A DNA stretch of 64,000 bases from Asterias rubens (GCF_902459465.1 NC_047065.1:10960170-11024169); one strand, 5' to 3'; shown: positions 12,672 through 24,576, counted from the first letter of the stretch. The notes: generated by a model from the sequence alone, not told the origin. Numbers and translations are program-made.

Positions 12672-13339
12672 GTAAAATGTCTTTTAGTTAAGCTTGAGTT
12701 GAAAGTTTAGAAATCCATTGAAGTGCACAAAATAGACATTTCTTGGGTCTCATAATTAAAGTTAGTCCCATTTACCTTGCACGAATACTGCATGTTAAAG
12801 CGCCAGGAGCGTCATTGAGTGAGGGATATGCATGCTTTATAAAAAGCCATTATTGTTACTATTATGCACAAATCTTCGATCTTTAAATCCAAGTCGCAGT
12901 CTAACTGTATTTTCTTTCTTTTTTTGATCATATTACAGGACTAACACAGTCGAACAACTTTGAGTTGGACACATCAAGATGCTTAGCAACCTTATGCAGT
13001 ACCATTAAAAATTAGCATAGCATACAACATCATCACCACCTCATCTAAGGCGTCATGACAACAGATGGACACATTGTCAACAGAATGAATCCCAAGAACA
13101 CGAATGAGACGAAGAGACAGACCAAGTTGGCGATAGATGGATGACATCAGAAAATTTACAAGCGTCACTCGGATGCAACAAGCACAAGAAAGATCAAGGT
13201 GGAATGGTGATGAAGAGGCCTTCCTTCTGCAGTATTGAGCCACATAGGCTAGATATTATGTCACTTAAAATAACACACAAAAAGATTTGTGAAGATTTCA
13301 CATTTCGTTGGCCTGTTTAATTCATTCTTGGAAGTATAT

Positions 13340-13600
13340 GGGCTTTTCGAATTATTGTCAACATACTTGAAATGAGGTACTTCATTACAAGTATGTAGAC
13401 AGAATACATGTTAAACTTGTATCGAGGTACTATACAAGTTCATGTATTCACATACAAAAACTGCATGTTTGTAATGAGGTACTTCATTACAATCATGTAA
13501 TTATAACATGCTTGCAATGAAGTACCTTATTGCAAGTATGTAAACGTTTCATGTGCGTAATGAAGTACCGCATTACAACCGTGAAACAAGTTAAGTTAAT
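13340..13600. repeat. Near-palindromic short repeats around gtaatgaggtacttcattac
   Basis: At least four imperfect copies of a near-palindrome (aatgaggtacttcatt; aatgaagtaccttatt; aatgaagtaccgcatt) alternate with caagtatgtaaac-like segments, inside the candidate 3' UTR. The transcript could fold into several hairpins. Confidence 0.6.
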
Positions 13601-13844
13601 TTGTAATGCAGTTTGCTCATTACAAAATACGAAACAACACAAGTTTATTTGTAGTAAATTCATAACAAATAAAAAGAGCACAATTTCTTTTAAGGAGTGT
13701 GTTTTAAGTGTTTATTAGACATTAAGTTTTGTATTGTTACTACTTAATTTGTCTTTCAATTATTTATTAGTTTAATTGTTTACATGGTATTTGTTCTGGG
13801 GTAGCTTACATGGTGGCCACCATGTTGTTTTGTTGGTAACTCTT

Positions 13845-13850
13845 AATAAA
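13845..13850 (+). terminator. Poly(A) signal AATAAA
   Basis: Canonical hexamer in actcttaataaagctttt downstream of the candidate terminal exon. Confidence 0.45.
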
Positions 13851-13861
13851 GCTTTTAATGT

Positions 13862-14965
13862 GAAAGGTCATGACATTGTGTTGTGTGAATATGGAGGTTG
13901 TTTAAGAGTACTCATTTAACGAGTTTGTTTAATTACAAGGGTCATGACACTGTCATAGAGTACTCATTAACGAGGTTATTTCATTACAAAGGTCATGACA
14001 ATGTCGTAGAGTCCTCATTAACGAGGTGATTTAATTACAAAGGTCATGACAATGTCATATAGTACTCATTAACGAGGTGATTTAGTTAAAAAGGTCATGA
14101 CAATGTCATAGAGTACTCATTAACGAGGTTATTTCAATTACAAAGGTCTTGACATTGTCTTAGCTGTATAGAGTACTCAGTAATAGGTTAATATAATTAT
14201 AAAGGTCATGACGTTGTCTTAGCTGTATAGAGTACTCATTAATAAGGTTTTATAATTACAAAGGTCATGACATTGTCTTAGCTGTATAGAGTACTCATTA
14301 ACAAGGTTTTATTATTACAAAGGTCATGACATTGTCTTAGCTGTAAAAAATACTCATTAACAAGGTTTTATAATTACAAAGGCCATGACATTGTCTTAGC
14401 TGTATAGAGTACTCATTAACAAGGTTTTATAATAACAAAGGTCATGACATTGTCTTAGCTGTATAGAGTACTCATTAACAAGGTTTTATAATTACAAAGG
14501 TCATGACTTTGTCTTAGCTGTATAGAGTACTCATTAACAAGGTTTTATAATTACAAAGGTCATGACTTTGTCTTAGCTGTATAGAGTACTCATTAACAAG
14601 GTTTTATAATTACAAAGGTCATGACATTGTCTTAGCTGTATAGAGTACTCATTAACAAGGTTTTATAAATACAAAGGTCATGACATTGTCTTAGCTGTAT
14701 AGAGTACTCATTAACAAGGTTTTATAATACAAGGTCATGACATTGTCTTAGCTGTAAAGAGTACTCATTACCAAGGTTTTATCACTACAAAGGTCATGAC
14801 AGTGTATTAGCTGTAAAGAGTACACATAAACAAGGTTTTAATATTACAAAGGTCATGACATTGTCTTAGCTGTGTAGAGTACTCATTAACAAGGTTTTTT
14901 AATTACAAAGGTCATGCCATGGTCTTAGTTGTATAGAGTACTCATGAACAAGGTTTTATAATATA
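13862..14965 (+). repeat. 51/59-bp satellite (~19 copies)
   Basis: The core is aaggtcatgacattgtc followed by gagtactcattaac. The left part (13940-14150) has a 51-bp period (ggtcatgac at 13991 and 14042). The right part has a 59-bp period because of an added ttagctgta (14461 and 14520). It ends in an AATAAT microsatellite. Confidence 0.93.
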
Positions 14966-15003
14966 ATAATAACATAAAATAATAATAATAATAAATAATA
15001 ATC
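14962..15003. repeat. AAT-type microsatellite
   Basis: Runs of ataataataacataaaataa and aataataataataa at the right border of the satellite. Confidence 0.85.
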
Positions 15004-15636
15004 AGAGAGGGGTAACATTACAAAGAAGCAATTGTTGTAATGGTTACACACTCGGATGTATTACGATCCCTTTTGTGGGGTGGGAGATGACAACCTTCAC
15101 GTGGTCCACCCTGTTGTTAACTAATTGTCATCAAACAATACAGCTGTATATACGAATGTATATATAGCTCTATGCATCTAACCAATCTACCCCATCAGGT
15201 AAGATGGAATTTGACTCGATGAACTTTCCAGAATGTTCATGATCAGTCCATGAACATGCCTTAAACATGTTCATAACATGTTCATTAGAGCAGTTCATGA
15301 ACCAAGTTCAAGAACTGTTTATCTGTTCAATTGATGGACATTTGATAGGGGAACAAAAGGGAAGCGACGAGTTCTTTATTGGCCGTTTAAAACCAGCAGG
15401 GTCGTTGCCAGGTGATAAAGGCCCGAGCAGAAGGCGAGGGCCTTTATCGCACGGCAACATACATTTAAAAACAAGTCACTACTCTTTTATTCCCATTCAT
15501 TAATGCCCTTTTGTTAAAAAGCGCGCTTAGAAATAGATATTCGCGCGCGCTTAGAAATAGATTACGCCCTGTTACTAAAAGCTATGAATTGCGTGTTCGG
15601 CATGAGTATATTGGCATAATGTAAGCCTGACACGCG
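15004..15636. other. Unassigned spacer with a small hairpin
   Basis: No gene is recognised. Repeats of catgttcat cluster at 15236-15300. A hairpin with arms tgataaaggcccg and cgagggcctttatcg lies at about 15413-15449. The 78-aa ORF through this stretch spans the hairpin and does not resemble a protein. Confidence 0.5.
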
Positions 15637-15639
15637 GAA

Positions 15640-16232
15640 GCCAGCCGGTTTTAAACAGTTCCAGCTGGGCCGAATTTCATGGCTCTGCTTACCGTAAGCA
15701 AAAAAATCAGCGCTTACGGAAGCAGAAAATTTTGTGTCTATGGCAAGCGTATTTCACGGGTTAGCGGCGAATTTTGTCTTTTGCGCGTGCCTACTCCACA
15801 TTTCTAGGCATTCTACACTTAAAAGGCTAGCTCAGAAAGCCGGTTATAAACAGCTCCAGCTGGGCCCAATTTCATGGCACTGCTTACCGTAAGCAGAGAA
15901 TCAGCGCTTACGGAAGCCGGGAATTCTGTGTATACGACAAGCGTATTTCATGGGTTAGCGGCGAATTTTGGCTTTTGCGCGTGCCTACTCCACGTTTCTA
16001 GGCATTCTACGCTTAAAAGGCTAGCACAGAAAGCCGGTTATAAACAGCTCCAGCTGGGCCCAATTTCATGGCACTGCTTACCGTAAGCAGAGAATCAGCG
16101 CTTACGGAAGCCGGGAATTCTGTGTATAGGGCAAGCGTATTTTTTTTCATGGGTTAGCGGCGAATTTTGGCTTTTGCGTGCGTACTCCACGTTTCTAGGC
16201 AATCTACGCTTAAAAGCCTAGCAAGTAAAACT
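15640..16232 (+). repeat. Three head-to-tail ~194-bp copies of a mobile-element half
   Basis: The segment ccggttataaacagctccag recurs at ~15643, 15839 and 16033, giving periods of 196 and 194. Each unit contains gggcccaatttcatggcact, gcttaccgtaagcagagaat, gcttacggaagccggg and a tail ending cttaaaaggctagc. This text matches, in reverse complement, the right half of the inverted-repeat element at 53636-53884, so an interspersed element has become a short tandem repeat here. Confidence 0.85.
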
Positions 16233-17080
16233 TCATGAATTTTCAGTAAAACTTCCGTCTAAGCTTTCTTTGCCGTTTATGAACTTTAATGAATGATCAT
16301 AACTCAACTGTGTATCAGCTCCCTGGCATATTATGTTATTTTTAGTATCCGTATGTCACTGCTAGTAATGCTCATTAACATAATTGTCAATCACTTTACT
16401 TTGAAGTGTTTTCTTTTGCCATTGGGTCTAATAAAGCTATAGTAAGTTTTAAAATGTTCAATTTATGTTGCCAGGTTTTTATTCATTCAAACTTACATTT
16501 ATCTTCATGAAATCAAGTACAAACAATTGTTTTTTTTAAGGATAACCAATAAACAAAGCTATTTATTGAGGCAGAGAAAAATAGAGTTTAACATTCAGTG
16601 TACAAGTATGGCTTTTTAGTAAAATAAATGCATTGGTCATGTGAAACAGGAAACAACTGTGTGATGTTGACTGATCATTGTAAAAAAAATAAAAAATAGA
16701 AATACCCCGCCCTGTAAAACAACCGTGCATTGTTTTGTCAAAAATGTCAATCGAAAAGGTGCCTGTGTGAATTATGATTTGTTAACCTATAAAAAATCCG
16801 GAAAAAACCGTAAGTTCTTTGGTTTGTATCCCACTCCAGTGAATTTGTCTTTGTTCACCCCAAAATCATTTACAATTTGCCCAGTCAGTAATTTCCCTTG
16901 ATATGATTTGAAACTTTGCACGGTGGAAGTTTTATTAAAGAGATAGTACACAGTAAAACATCTGTTTTGAGAAGTGTTTGTTTTAAAGACCGTTGGTTAA
17001 CGACTCTTTGTTCCAGAACTTCAAACCTGTAGAATTAATCTGCAAAAAAATCATTTCAAAAAGTGATTGCGTTTTTAAAA
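16233..17080. other. Unassigned AT-rich DNA
   Basis: I see no convincing ORF, exon or repeat. An ataaagct at ~16430 could be a poly(A) signal but has no gene in front of it. Confidence 0.5.
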
Positions 17081-18300
17081 ACCTGTGTCATTTGTCTCAA
17101 CATGGGAAGAATTGTCCCTATATATAGGAATACAAGCTGGAAAGCATTACCGCTGTAACGATTCTTATGTTCAGTTTGTGAGTGGGGTTCAAAACTGTTG
17201 CCCCTTTTTCATCCCCATAATTATGTACAAAAAAGGTGAAATGTTTCTCAAAATGCAATTATCTAAAGCTGTGTACTAAGCTTCACCGCAGTTATAAGTT
17301 TTTACTGACCCATTATTTGAAAGTTGAATATTATCTATAGGAATACAATCTAGGAGGCATTTTTTTTATAAAGGCACTGTTCACGTTTGGTAATTGTCAA
17401 AGCCCAGTATTATCACTTGGTGTATCCCATCATAAGCATAAAATAACAAGCCTTTGAAAATTTGGGCTCAATTGGTCATCGAAGTTGCGAGAAAACGGTG
17501 AAGAAAAAACACCCTTGTTGAACGATTTTGTGTGCTTTCAGATGGGAATAAAATACTTCTAGCTAGAAGTCTTTTAATATTTTAGTTAGAAATTACCCCT
17601 TTCTCAAAAACTACGTTACTTCAGAGGGAGTCGTTTCCCACAATGTTTTATATCAACAACAGCTCTCCAATGCTCGTTACCAAGTCAGTTTTTAAGTTAA
17701 TTGTTTTAAATAACTACCAAACGTGTACCTTCCATTTAACGCTTCTCATTTTAATTTTTTGGGAGAATAAAAAATAGGAAGGATAATCCATACAGGAATA
17801 TAATCTGAGAAGCATTACCGCGGTAATGCGTGTTATGATGGGGGGGGGGGGTCAAGCGTTTGTACCAGGAAGCGAAGTATAATTTGTTTCTTCTAAAATT
17901 TGCTATCTAATAAACTATCCAACTGCTGTAGGTCCTACTCTTCACCGCATGTATAAAGTTTTATGGCATTCCAGAGTTCAATATGGTCCAACTGTAAAGT
18001 ATTTAGTCAAAATAGGATACAATAGGTATACAATCTGAGAAGCGTTACTGCGGTAATGCTTTTATACTCAATTTGGGGGTAATTAAAAGTGGTACCCCGT
18101 TTTCCATACTCTGTCGTGTGTACTTCTCAAACGATGCAATGTAGTTCCAAAGCTGTTGTACTTCTTACCACTTAAATTGTTTTGACATTAGATTTTCAGA
18201 GTTTCATTGTCACAATAGGAAGAATAGTTCATATAGAAACACAATCTGAGAAGCATTACCGCAGTGACGCTTCTTACATTAAATTTTGGGGTGGCCAGTT
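17080..18300 (+). repeat. Decayed ~215-bp tandem repeat interrupted by an insertion
   Basis: A motif (aggaatacaatctgagaagc then attaccgcggtaatgc) recurs near 17124, 17335, 17791, 18022 and 18235. The spacings are 211, 456, 231 and 213. The long gap shrinks to roughly one short period once the inserted element at 17368-17739 is removed. Copies are quite diverged, so the array is old. Confidence 0.65.
17368..17739 (+). mobile_element. TTAA-type inverted-repeat element, diverged
   Basis: Begins aaggcactgttcacgtttgg and ends ccaaacgtgtacctt with the internal landmarks of the family (gtgtatccca, gtgtgctttcagatg, cacaatgttttata). It is more diverged than most copies and sits inside the 215-bp array. 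Confidence 0.75.
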
Positions 18301-18304
18301 TCTG

Positions 18305-18690
18305 TTAAAGCCATTGGACACTATTGGTAATTGTCAAAGACCAGTGTTCCCACTTGCTGTATCTCAACATATGCATATAATAACAAACCTGTGAAAATTT
18401 GACCTCGATTGGTCGTCGGAGTTGCGAGATGACTATGAAAGAAAAAAATACCTTTGTTACACAAAGTTGTGTGCTTTCAGATGCTTGATTTCGGGACCTC
18501 AAATTCTAAACTTGAGGTCTCGAAATCAAATTCGTGGAAAATTACTTCTTTCTCGAAAACTACCCACTTCAGAGAGAGCCGTTTCTCACAATGTTTTATA
18601 CTACGAACCTCTCCCCATTACTCATTACCAAGTAAGGTTTTATGCTAATAATTGTATTGAGTAATTACCAATAGTGTCCACTGCCTTTAA
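18305..18690 (+). mobile_element. TTAA-type inverted-repeat element, full length
   Basis: Starts TTAAAGCCATTGGACACTAT and ends ATAGTGTCCACTGCCTTTAA, giving terminal inverted repeats and TTAA at both edges. An internal palindrome (tttcgagacctca-type) lies mid-element. No ORF, so it is non-autonomous. The TTAA edges suggest mobilisation by a piggyBac- or Kolobok-like transposase (inference). Confidence 0.85.
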
Positions 18691-19040
18691 GCTATTTTTC
18701 TGTGCTTAGCAAGTTTTTGTGCTTCCAGGCATGAATGAAATTAGTCCTACGTTCCAGTCTATTTCCTGGCAGGCAATACATTCCACTGCTCATATTATGA
18801 ACAATGCTGTATAGTAACGACCAAATAAATAGAAGGCTGGATTTCTGCACAAAAATATTGGAAAAAGTCATACAAATTGAACTTTGATAGCGCCCTCTAT
18901 TGACAGGCTAATTTCATTATGATTCAAATTATATCGCCAATTGTTCTTCATCAATGTTCTCCAATAATTTCACGAAATCTCCTTAAAAATCACAGATTAT
19001 TTTTCATCCATCAACCAGTTAATTCTCGCCCGTGCGTGCA
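18691..19040. other. Unassigned spacer
   Basis: Nothing recognised apart from short element-like scraps (cttagcaagtttttgtgc). Confidence 0.4.
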
Positions 19041-19041
19041 G

Positions 19042-19049
19042 TATAAAAG
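19042..19049 (+). promoter_or_regulatory. Possible TATA box
   Basis: TATAAAAG in gcagtataaaagtgagtag, about 450 bp before the candidate start codon of the coiled-coil gene. An initiation site near 19075 would leave a ~420-nt leader. Weak support: a motif match plus its position. Confidence 0.25.
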
Positions 19050-19498
19050 TGAGTAGGACTTTTCTTATTTTGTTATTTCTAAAGATGGGATATTGGTATA
19101 AGTATGGGGCTCGTGATCAGTGATGATCAATCATTGATGGATGGTCTGCTGCGTGCATAGGAAAGTTTGTTATTTACCAGTTACAATATGGTAGTGTTTT
19201 ACCGTAGTTACAGAAGTTCCGGAGTACTCAATCATCAAAGTTGTTGATTATTAAGGTTACTAGTGCTGTATTTCTTCTCTTTGGGCCTAATAATAATCCA
19301 GTTGATCTCATTGTTTTGTGTACATGCTGTATTGCCTATAAAAAAATAATATTAATAATTGACACTATAGGCCTAGATGTCCTATGTGTTTCGTTGTCTA
19401 AGGATCTGTGATGTGTGCTTTGTTTACCCACGCCTGCTTCTTCTATTCTGTGGAAGAGGTAAAGACATCATCAGTGGTAAAACTCGTTCATTTCAAAA

Positions 19499-19508
19499 AT
19501 GGATGAAG
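19499..19508 (+). CDS. Candidate first coding exon of coiled-coil gene (Met-Asp-Glu...)
   Basis: ATG GAT GAA G is followed at once by a perfect donor, GTAAGTGAAG. The upstream in-frame context is closed, as expected for a start. The exon ends in phase 1. It joins in frame to 21359 (acceptor ...gggaAG) to give MDE-EVESRK. If the stronger acceptor at 21353 is used, phase 2 is required and this would not be the true first exon. Confidence 0.4.
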
Positions 19509-19634
19509 GTAAGTGAAGAATTAACAACTTCTTCCCAATTTTCTCATTTGCTTTCACCGTTTTTGTTTACAGTACAGTACTCTTGATGTTGGAACCGTAA
19601 TACTTACCTTCATTGGTGATGATCAGTGTTGTAG

Positions 19635-19668
19635 CCACGGTGGGCGACGGTGGGCGACGGTGGGCGGG
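19635..19668 (+). repeat. 11-bp tandem cacggtgggcg (x3)
   Basis: Three near-perfect copies of acggtgggcg in series. Confidence 0.7.
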
Positions 19669-20099
19669 CCTGCCCAGTACTGACAATTTCCGCCCGGCAC
19701 TGTAGCTGAAAAACAGACTGCCAATACCACAAATAGTTCCAATGGTAGGTGTTGTATTGCATAATGGTCATCAGCCAGTGAGGCAGTTGAACATCTTCTG
19801 TGATTAATTTCTGGACAGAAGTTTTATTGGGCTGTTAAGTTTGTACAATGATGCATTAAAGCAAAATGAGTTGTCTGTCGACCCTTGTAATTTTTTATTT
19901 AATTTTTGGATATCTGAAAAAGCAAAAGCTATACTCTGCTACTTTGAAAACTCTAGGTTTATACAGCCTTTTGTTCAAAATTTATGAAAGGAGATAATAC
20001 CCAGAGATCTGAGCAACTGAAAAAGGTTGAAAGCCCTTTCTGGTTAAAAACCCTTTACATCCACAATGCACATGTATCAACCGCTAGACAAATTGCTTA

Positions 20100-21050
20100 G
20101 GCCTGCAGACATCCCGCTCCTCCGCCCCTTTGACTTAATATCGGAGGAACCACCTGCAACCAAGTGGAAATGACCAAAAACACTTTTCCAAAAACAAAGT
20201 GTCACCCGCCAGACAAATGTTTTGCTGCATTTGGCCTGGCAGACGCTCTGCTCCCCCCCCCCCCAACTTTGTATAGGGAATGGTGTTATTGGTCATTTCA
20301 ACTTGGTTTATGTGGCTCCTCCGATGTTTAACCCGGGGGTTGGGAGGGGAGGAGTCTGGCGGGCCCAATGCAGCAAAACCCTTTTCTGGCGGCTGATACT
20401 GGTTTGGGGAATAGTGTCATTGGTCATTTCAACTTTGTTTGAGGTGGTTCCTCCTCTGTTTACTTAAGTAGGGGGGGGGGTGTCTGGCGGGCCCAATGCA
20501 GCAAAACTTCTGTCAGGCAGCTGAATACTGGTATTAAGAATAGTGTTAATCGTCCTAATTCTCTATGGTCATTTCAACTGCGTTTCAGGCTGTTCCTCTG
20601 ATGTTTAACCCAGGGGGGGGGGGGGCGGGTTGTGTCTGGCGGGCCCATGGATGCAGCAAAACTTTTGTCAGGCGGCTGATACTGGTATTGGGAATAGTGT
20701 CATCATTTGTCATTTCAACTTGGTTTACAAGGGGGTCTGATGTTTAACGTGGGGGGGGGGGGGTCTGGCAGGCTTAATGCAGCAAAACTTTTGTCTGGTG
20801 GCTGATACTGGTATTGGGAATAGTGTCATCATTGGTCATTTCAACTTGGTTTTAGGTGGTTCCTCAGATGTTTAACCCAGGAGGGAGGGGGGGGGGGGTG
20901 TCTGGCGGGCCCAATTCAGCAAATCTCAAGTCTGGCGGCTGATACTGGTATAAATTATAGTGTTATTGGTCCTTTCTCTATCTGGTCATTTCAACTGCGG
21001 TTCCTCTGTTGTTTAACCCAGGGGGAGGGGGGGGGGGGTTTAGGCCAATG
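20100..21050 (+). repeat. G-rich minisatellite, array 1
   Basis: About six units of 125-150 bp, marked by ggtcatttcaacttggttt at 20296, 20421, 20567, 20707, 20835 and 20984. Each contains a long G run, tgtctggcgggcccaatgca and ggctgatactggta. The left part (20100-20268) is inverted relative to the rest and meets it head-to-head at a C run (20251-20264). The G runs on one strand could form quadruplexes. It lies in the candidate first intron of the coiled-coil gene, and the same family recurs at 31.7-33.1 kb. Confidence 0.9.
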
Positions 21051-21353
21051 CTGCGAAATTATTGTACTACTACAGCATACTTGTTGTTATTAAATTATGG
21101 GCTCTTACGTTTTAAAAGAATACCAGGTCGACGTGTGGGGCCAGGGCCGGAGCTCCAGAAAGGGGGAGTTTTTAGAATTATGTATTTCAAGAGGCGGTAT
21201 CACTGAGTTTGGATTGAATTTTTGGTGCGTCTTCATAAACCCTTGGAGTATCAAGAAGACGATAGGCCTACCCATGCCGGATTAACATGAGTTGAGATTT
21301 GTGAGTTTGGTGTTATTTACCGAGCTTTGTTTGTTTTGATTGACTGTTTGCAG

Positions 21354-21438
21354 GGAAGAGGTTGAATCAAGGAAGAGGCTGAGTGAGAAGAATTCAGAGG
21401 ACTTGAAGCATATGGATAAAAGACGAAGAGACAACCAG
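21354..21438 (+). CDS. Coiled-coil protein gene, internal exon
   Basis: Acceptor tgactgtttgcag ends at 21353 (alternative AG at 21358) and the donor is CAG|GTTATT. It reads EEVESRKRLSEKNSEDL then KHMDKRRRDNQ, a charged helix with a basic cluster, ending in phase 0. It joins in frame to 22448. I do not recognise the protein family. Confidence 0.7.
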
Positions 21439-22447
21439 GTTATTACAGTTTGGAGAAATCTTTCCATAAAGCTTTGTCCTTTTTCTTGAAACTGTACTTA
21501 ATTTTGGTCCAATTCCAATCCATCAAGTAATTTATTTATTTGTTTATTTATTTATTCACTTAGGCTCTAAAAACTTCAAAACACACAGCAACAATAAGTA
21601 GAAAAATGTGTAATTTTTACATTATTAGTAAAATAATTAGAGACATATCAACAAAAAGCAAGCAGAAGCCTATAGGGATTGCCCAATAGGGAACAAAATC
21701 ACTATCCAGTTCTTGAATTGGTCTTAACGTTTTGACTAGCTTGCTCTAGTCATCATCAAGAGACTGACTCCGCAGTAGTGCAGTTAATTATGATCCTATA
21801 AAGCTAAAGTAGTTGTCCCAGCCAATTTTCTATACCTTCTGCCCGGGTATAGTTACAAAGCAGGACAGTTCTTTTCAGAACAATTCTCCAAAAAATCTGA
21901 TAATCTACTCTTTGCGGTAGTAGAATAAAGAAAGACAGTTCTCTAAGAACAAACTCTACCTGGCAAGTAGAAACACACATGATGTTACCGCAAACCAAAT
22001 ATATATTGATACCTCACCATGCAATGCCTAAACTCTTTTGTACCCTTTGACTGATGAAAGAGGTTTCTAAAAAAATAATTGCCTTGTTAGTGATTTCCAA
22101 TCCATGTTTAGTTTCACCTCACATGTAGGTACTTGTGAAATTTGTGTGTAATTTTGTTTTCCAAAAGACTTTGATGGGTTAAAACACAAGTGCTTTATTT
22201 GTCTTTAAAAAGACAAATAGTTAAGTATTTTCTGCAAATTATTTATTATGACCCATCAAAATTAACTAGGCATTTCTGAGCTTTTAAGGAACTGGTGGTT
22301 CTCAAATGTAATACTGTAAAAAATTAACTATGCCTAGTGATCAAATGCACACAAAACGTGCAACTACACATGTAGACCATTCAGACTGAATTTCTTCGTT
22401 TAACAGCAGCTGATGTAAATTTGTCCGATATTTGTCGTTTATTTTAG

Positions 22448-22504
22448 GTTGCGTGGAGAACCCTACAGAAGTACTTTCGACGAGCAGTAGCGTCTAGACA
22501 AACA
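22448..22504 (+). CDS. Coiled-coil protein gene, internal exon
   Basis: Acceptor tcgtttattttag and donor ACA|GTAAGT bound exactly 19 codons (VAWRTLQKYFRRAVASRQT), phase 0 at both ends. Aromatic and basic residues are spaced like an amphipathic helix that continues the preceding one. Confidence 0.75.
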
Positions 22505-22689
22505 GTAAGTACAGTCTTTCTTATGATTTTTCTCCTGTGGATGATCAGCGTATATTAATAGAAACATGGGTCTTTAACCAATAGTTCTTTTCCGAACCAA
22601 CACTATTCAAAAAGAAACTCACATGGTGTTATCGCAAAATGTTCTTATAGTTATATTTCCACCATACAAAGTTTCAAATCCTACTAATG

Positions 22690-23250
22690 GTGGTGGGCAT
22701 CAAATAGGTGGGGGTGGGGGTGTGACAAGGGGAAGGGGGGCACAATATCAAATGTCCCCCCATCTTTTTGACCACCTTAATCATGAAGCCCAAGTATTGC
22801 ACTGTGTAAGACCAACCCCTAATGCCATGGGCATTAATCCTGGGGGCTAAGGATGACACAACTTTTTAGAAGGGTGGGGGACACTATATCAAATGTCCCC
22901 CCTAAAAATTGACCAAAGATTGCACCACAGAGCATCTAAACTGCAGAATTTTCCCGTGCCTATAAGCGGGTTGGACCCTATGCTATTTGGCTTCTCACAC
23001 GAATGCTCAAACATTATGATTGATGCCATTGACGGGACACAGGGTTTGGTCTTATACAGTGCAATACTTGAGTTTCAAGATAAAGATGGTCATAGACACG
23101 GGAAACATTTGAGTTTGTGCCCTCCACCCTTCAAAAATGGGGGGTGGGGTGGGGGATAGTCCCTTCCACTGTTTCAAGGGGGAGGTGCAATTTTGTCAAC
23201 GTTTGAGCATTAGTGTGAGAAGCCAAACAGCATAGGATCCAGGCCTGCTT
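22690..23250. repeat. Nested inverted repeats with G/C-rich tracts
   Basis: The segment around 22790 (caagtattgcactgtgtaag) is inverted near 23055 (cttatacagtgcaatacttg). The segment around 22980 (tttggcttctcacacgaatg) is inverted near 23205. This intronic block looks like an old fold-back element; the ORFs through it are not protein-like. Confidence 0.6.
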
Positions 23251-23636
23251 AAAGGCAGTGGACACTATTGGTAGTGACTTAAAATAATTATCAGCATAAA
23301 ACCTCACTTGGTAATGTGCAATGGGGAGAGGTTGATAGTATCAAACATTGTGAGAAAGGGCTCCGTCTGAAGTGATGTAGTTTTTGAGAAAGAAGTAATT
23401 TTTCACGAATTTCATTTCAAGATCTCAGATTTAGAAGTTAAGGTCGCGAAATCAAGCATCTGAAAGCACACTACTCCGTGTGACGGGTGTTTTTTTGTTT
23501 TGTGCATTAATATCTCGCAACTTCGACGACCGATTGAGCTCAGATTTTCACAGGTTTGTTATTTTAGGCATGTTGAGATACACCAAGTTAGAAGACTGGT
23601 CTTTGAAAACTGCCAATAGTGTTCATAGTCTTTATT
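23249..23636 (-). mobile_element. TTAA-type inverted-repeat element
   Basis: Starts ttaaaggcagtggacactat and ends aatagtgttcatagtctttat. The internal order is reversed relative to the copy at 18305-18690 (actcaaaataattatcagc is at the left). Confidence 0.85.
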
Positions 23637-23639
23637 AGG

Positions 23640-24020
23640 CGAGCGCGGACCCATGCCTTAAAGATTTCACACTCGCATGCTCACTCTTCGAGAGATTTGT
23701 GTCATGTATGTAGATCCGTACCTGAAGATGCTGTTAACTCAAAAGGTTCTACTGCTGCTTACATTTTAAAGGCTTTGGTCTGTTCCATTCTTTTTGCCTC
23801 TTGTTGGCCTAAAGATTGCACAACAGAGCATCTAGAATGACCCTTGCCGTAAAGGTTTCACACTAGCTTGCTCACTCTTTGACATGAATCTTTGACAAAT
23901 TTGTGTCATAGGTCCCCACATGAAGATGCTGTTGACCAAAAAGGTTCTACTGCTGCTCACACTCTAAAGGCTATGTTCTGTTCCATTCTTTTTGCCTCTT
24001 ATTGGCCTAAGATTGCACCA
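23640..24020 (+). repeat. ~193-bp tandem duplication
   Basis: Two copies share catgctcactctt, tgaagatgctgtt, aaaggttctactgctgct, gttccattctttttgcctct and ggcctaaagattgcac, offset by about 191-196 bp. Related scraps occur at 22915 and 24390, so it belongs to a wider local repeat. Confidence 0.75.
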
Positions 24021-24570
24021 GGGAACATCTGTAATATAGATCAAACCAAATCCTACTTAAAGCATTTATAATGCAAAGTTTTCCCCAGGCCGGAAAAAGC
24101 TTTGCGTTCGCTTCATAGCATGCTCCATCTTTAATAGGTTTGCCCCACCCAACCCCCCAACCCCAACTACAATTCCTTTGATCCACCCTTGATGATGCTG
24201 GTGAGGGTAGGGATGACTTGCCGTCTGAGCACTATATATGCAGACACAATATGGATACGCAGCTATAATTGAGTTGTTTGTTAGCTAATAACCATGTAAG
24301 TTAAAATAATGGTGCGTCATATGTTATAGCTTGAAACATGCATAAATTCCAACTTCTCAGAGGGGGGTCATCACCCCTCAGACTGCACCAGAGAGCATCA
24401 ATGGCCTAAAAAAAATCCCGGTGCCCTAAAGCGGGTTCAGACCCCACGCTGAAATGATATGATAAACGTTGCCCCCTCCCCCCCCCCACATCTTTCAAGA
24501 TACATTTAAGCTCATGCTAATGGTCACTGCAAAGAAATAATAACAATTATGATCGAATGTTTTCTCATTT
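24021..24570. other. Intronic spacer
   Basis: Intron of the coiled-coil gene; repeat-derived scraps and a C run (24471-24487) but no exon seen. Confidence 0.45.
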
Positions 24571-24576
24571 TCTCAG

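Larger units (their letters stand above)
12939..13865 (+). other. Candidate terminal exon / 3' UTR
   Basis: A pyrimidine-rich acceptor (tttctttctttttttg then attacag) ends at 12938. No long ORF follows. An AATAAA signal sits at 13845-13850, about 15 bp before a satellite begins. Together with 12542-12671 this looks like the non-coding 3' end of a plus-strand transcript. Confidence 0.4.

Noticed and set aside
12992..13243. 83-aa minus-strand ORF
   Set aside because: Antisense to a candidate 3' UTR; no splice context or recognisable motif.
15267..15503. 78-aa ORF
   Set aside because: Runs through a hairpin and short repeats; no splice sites, domain or composition support.
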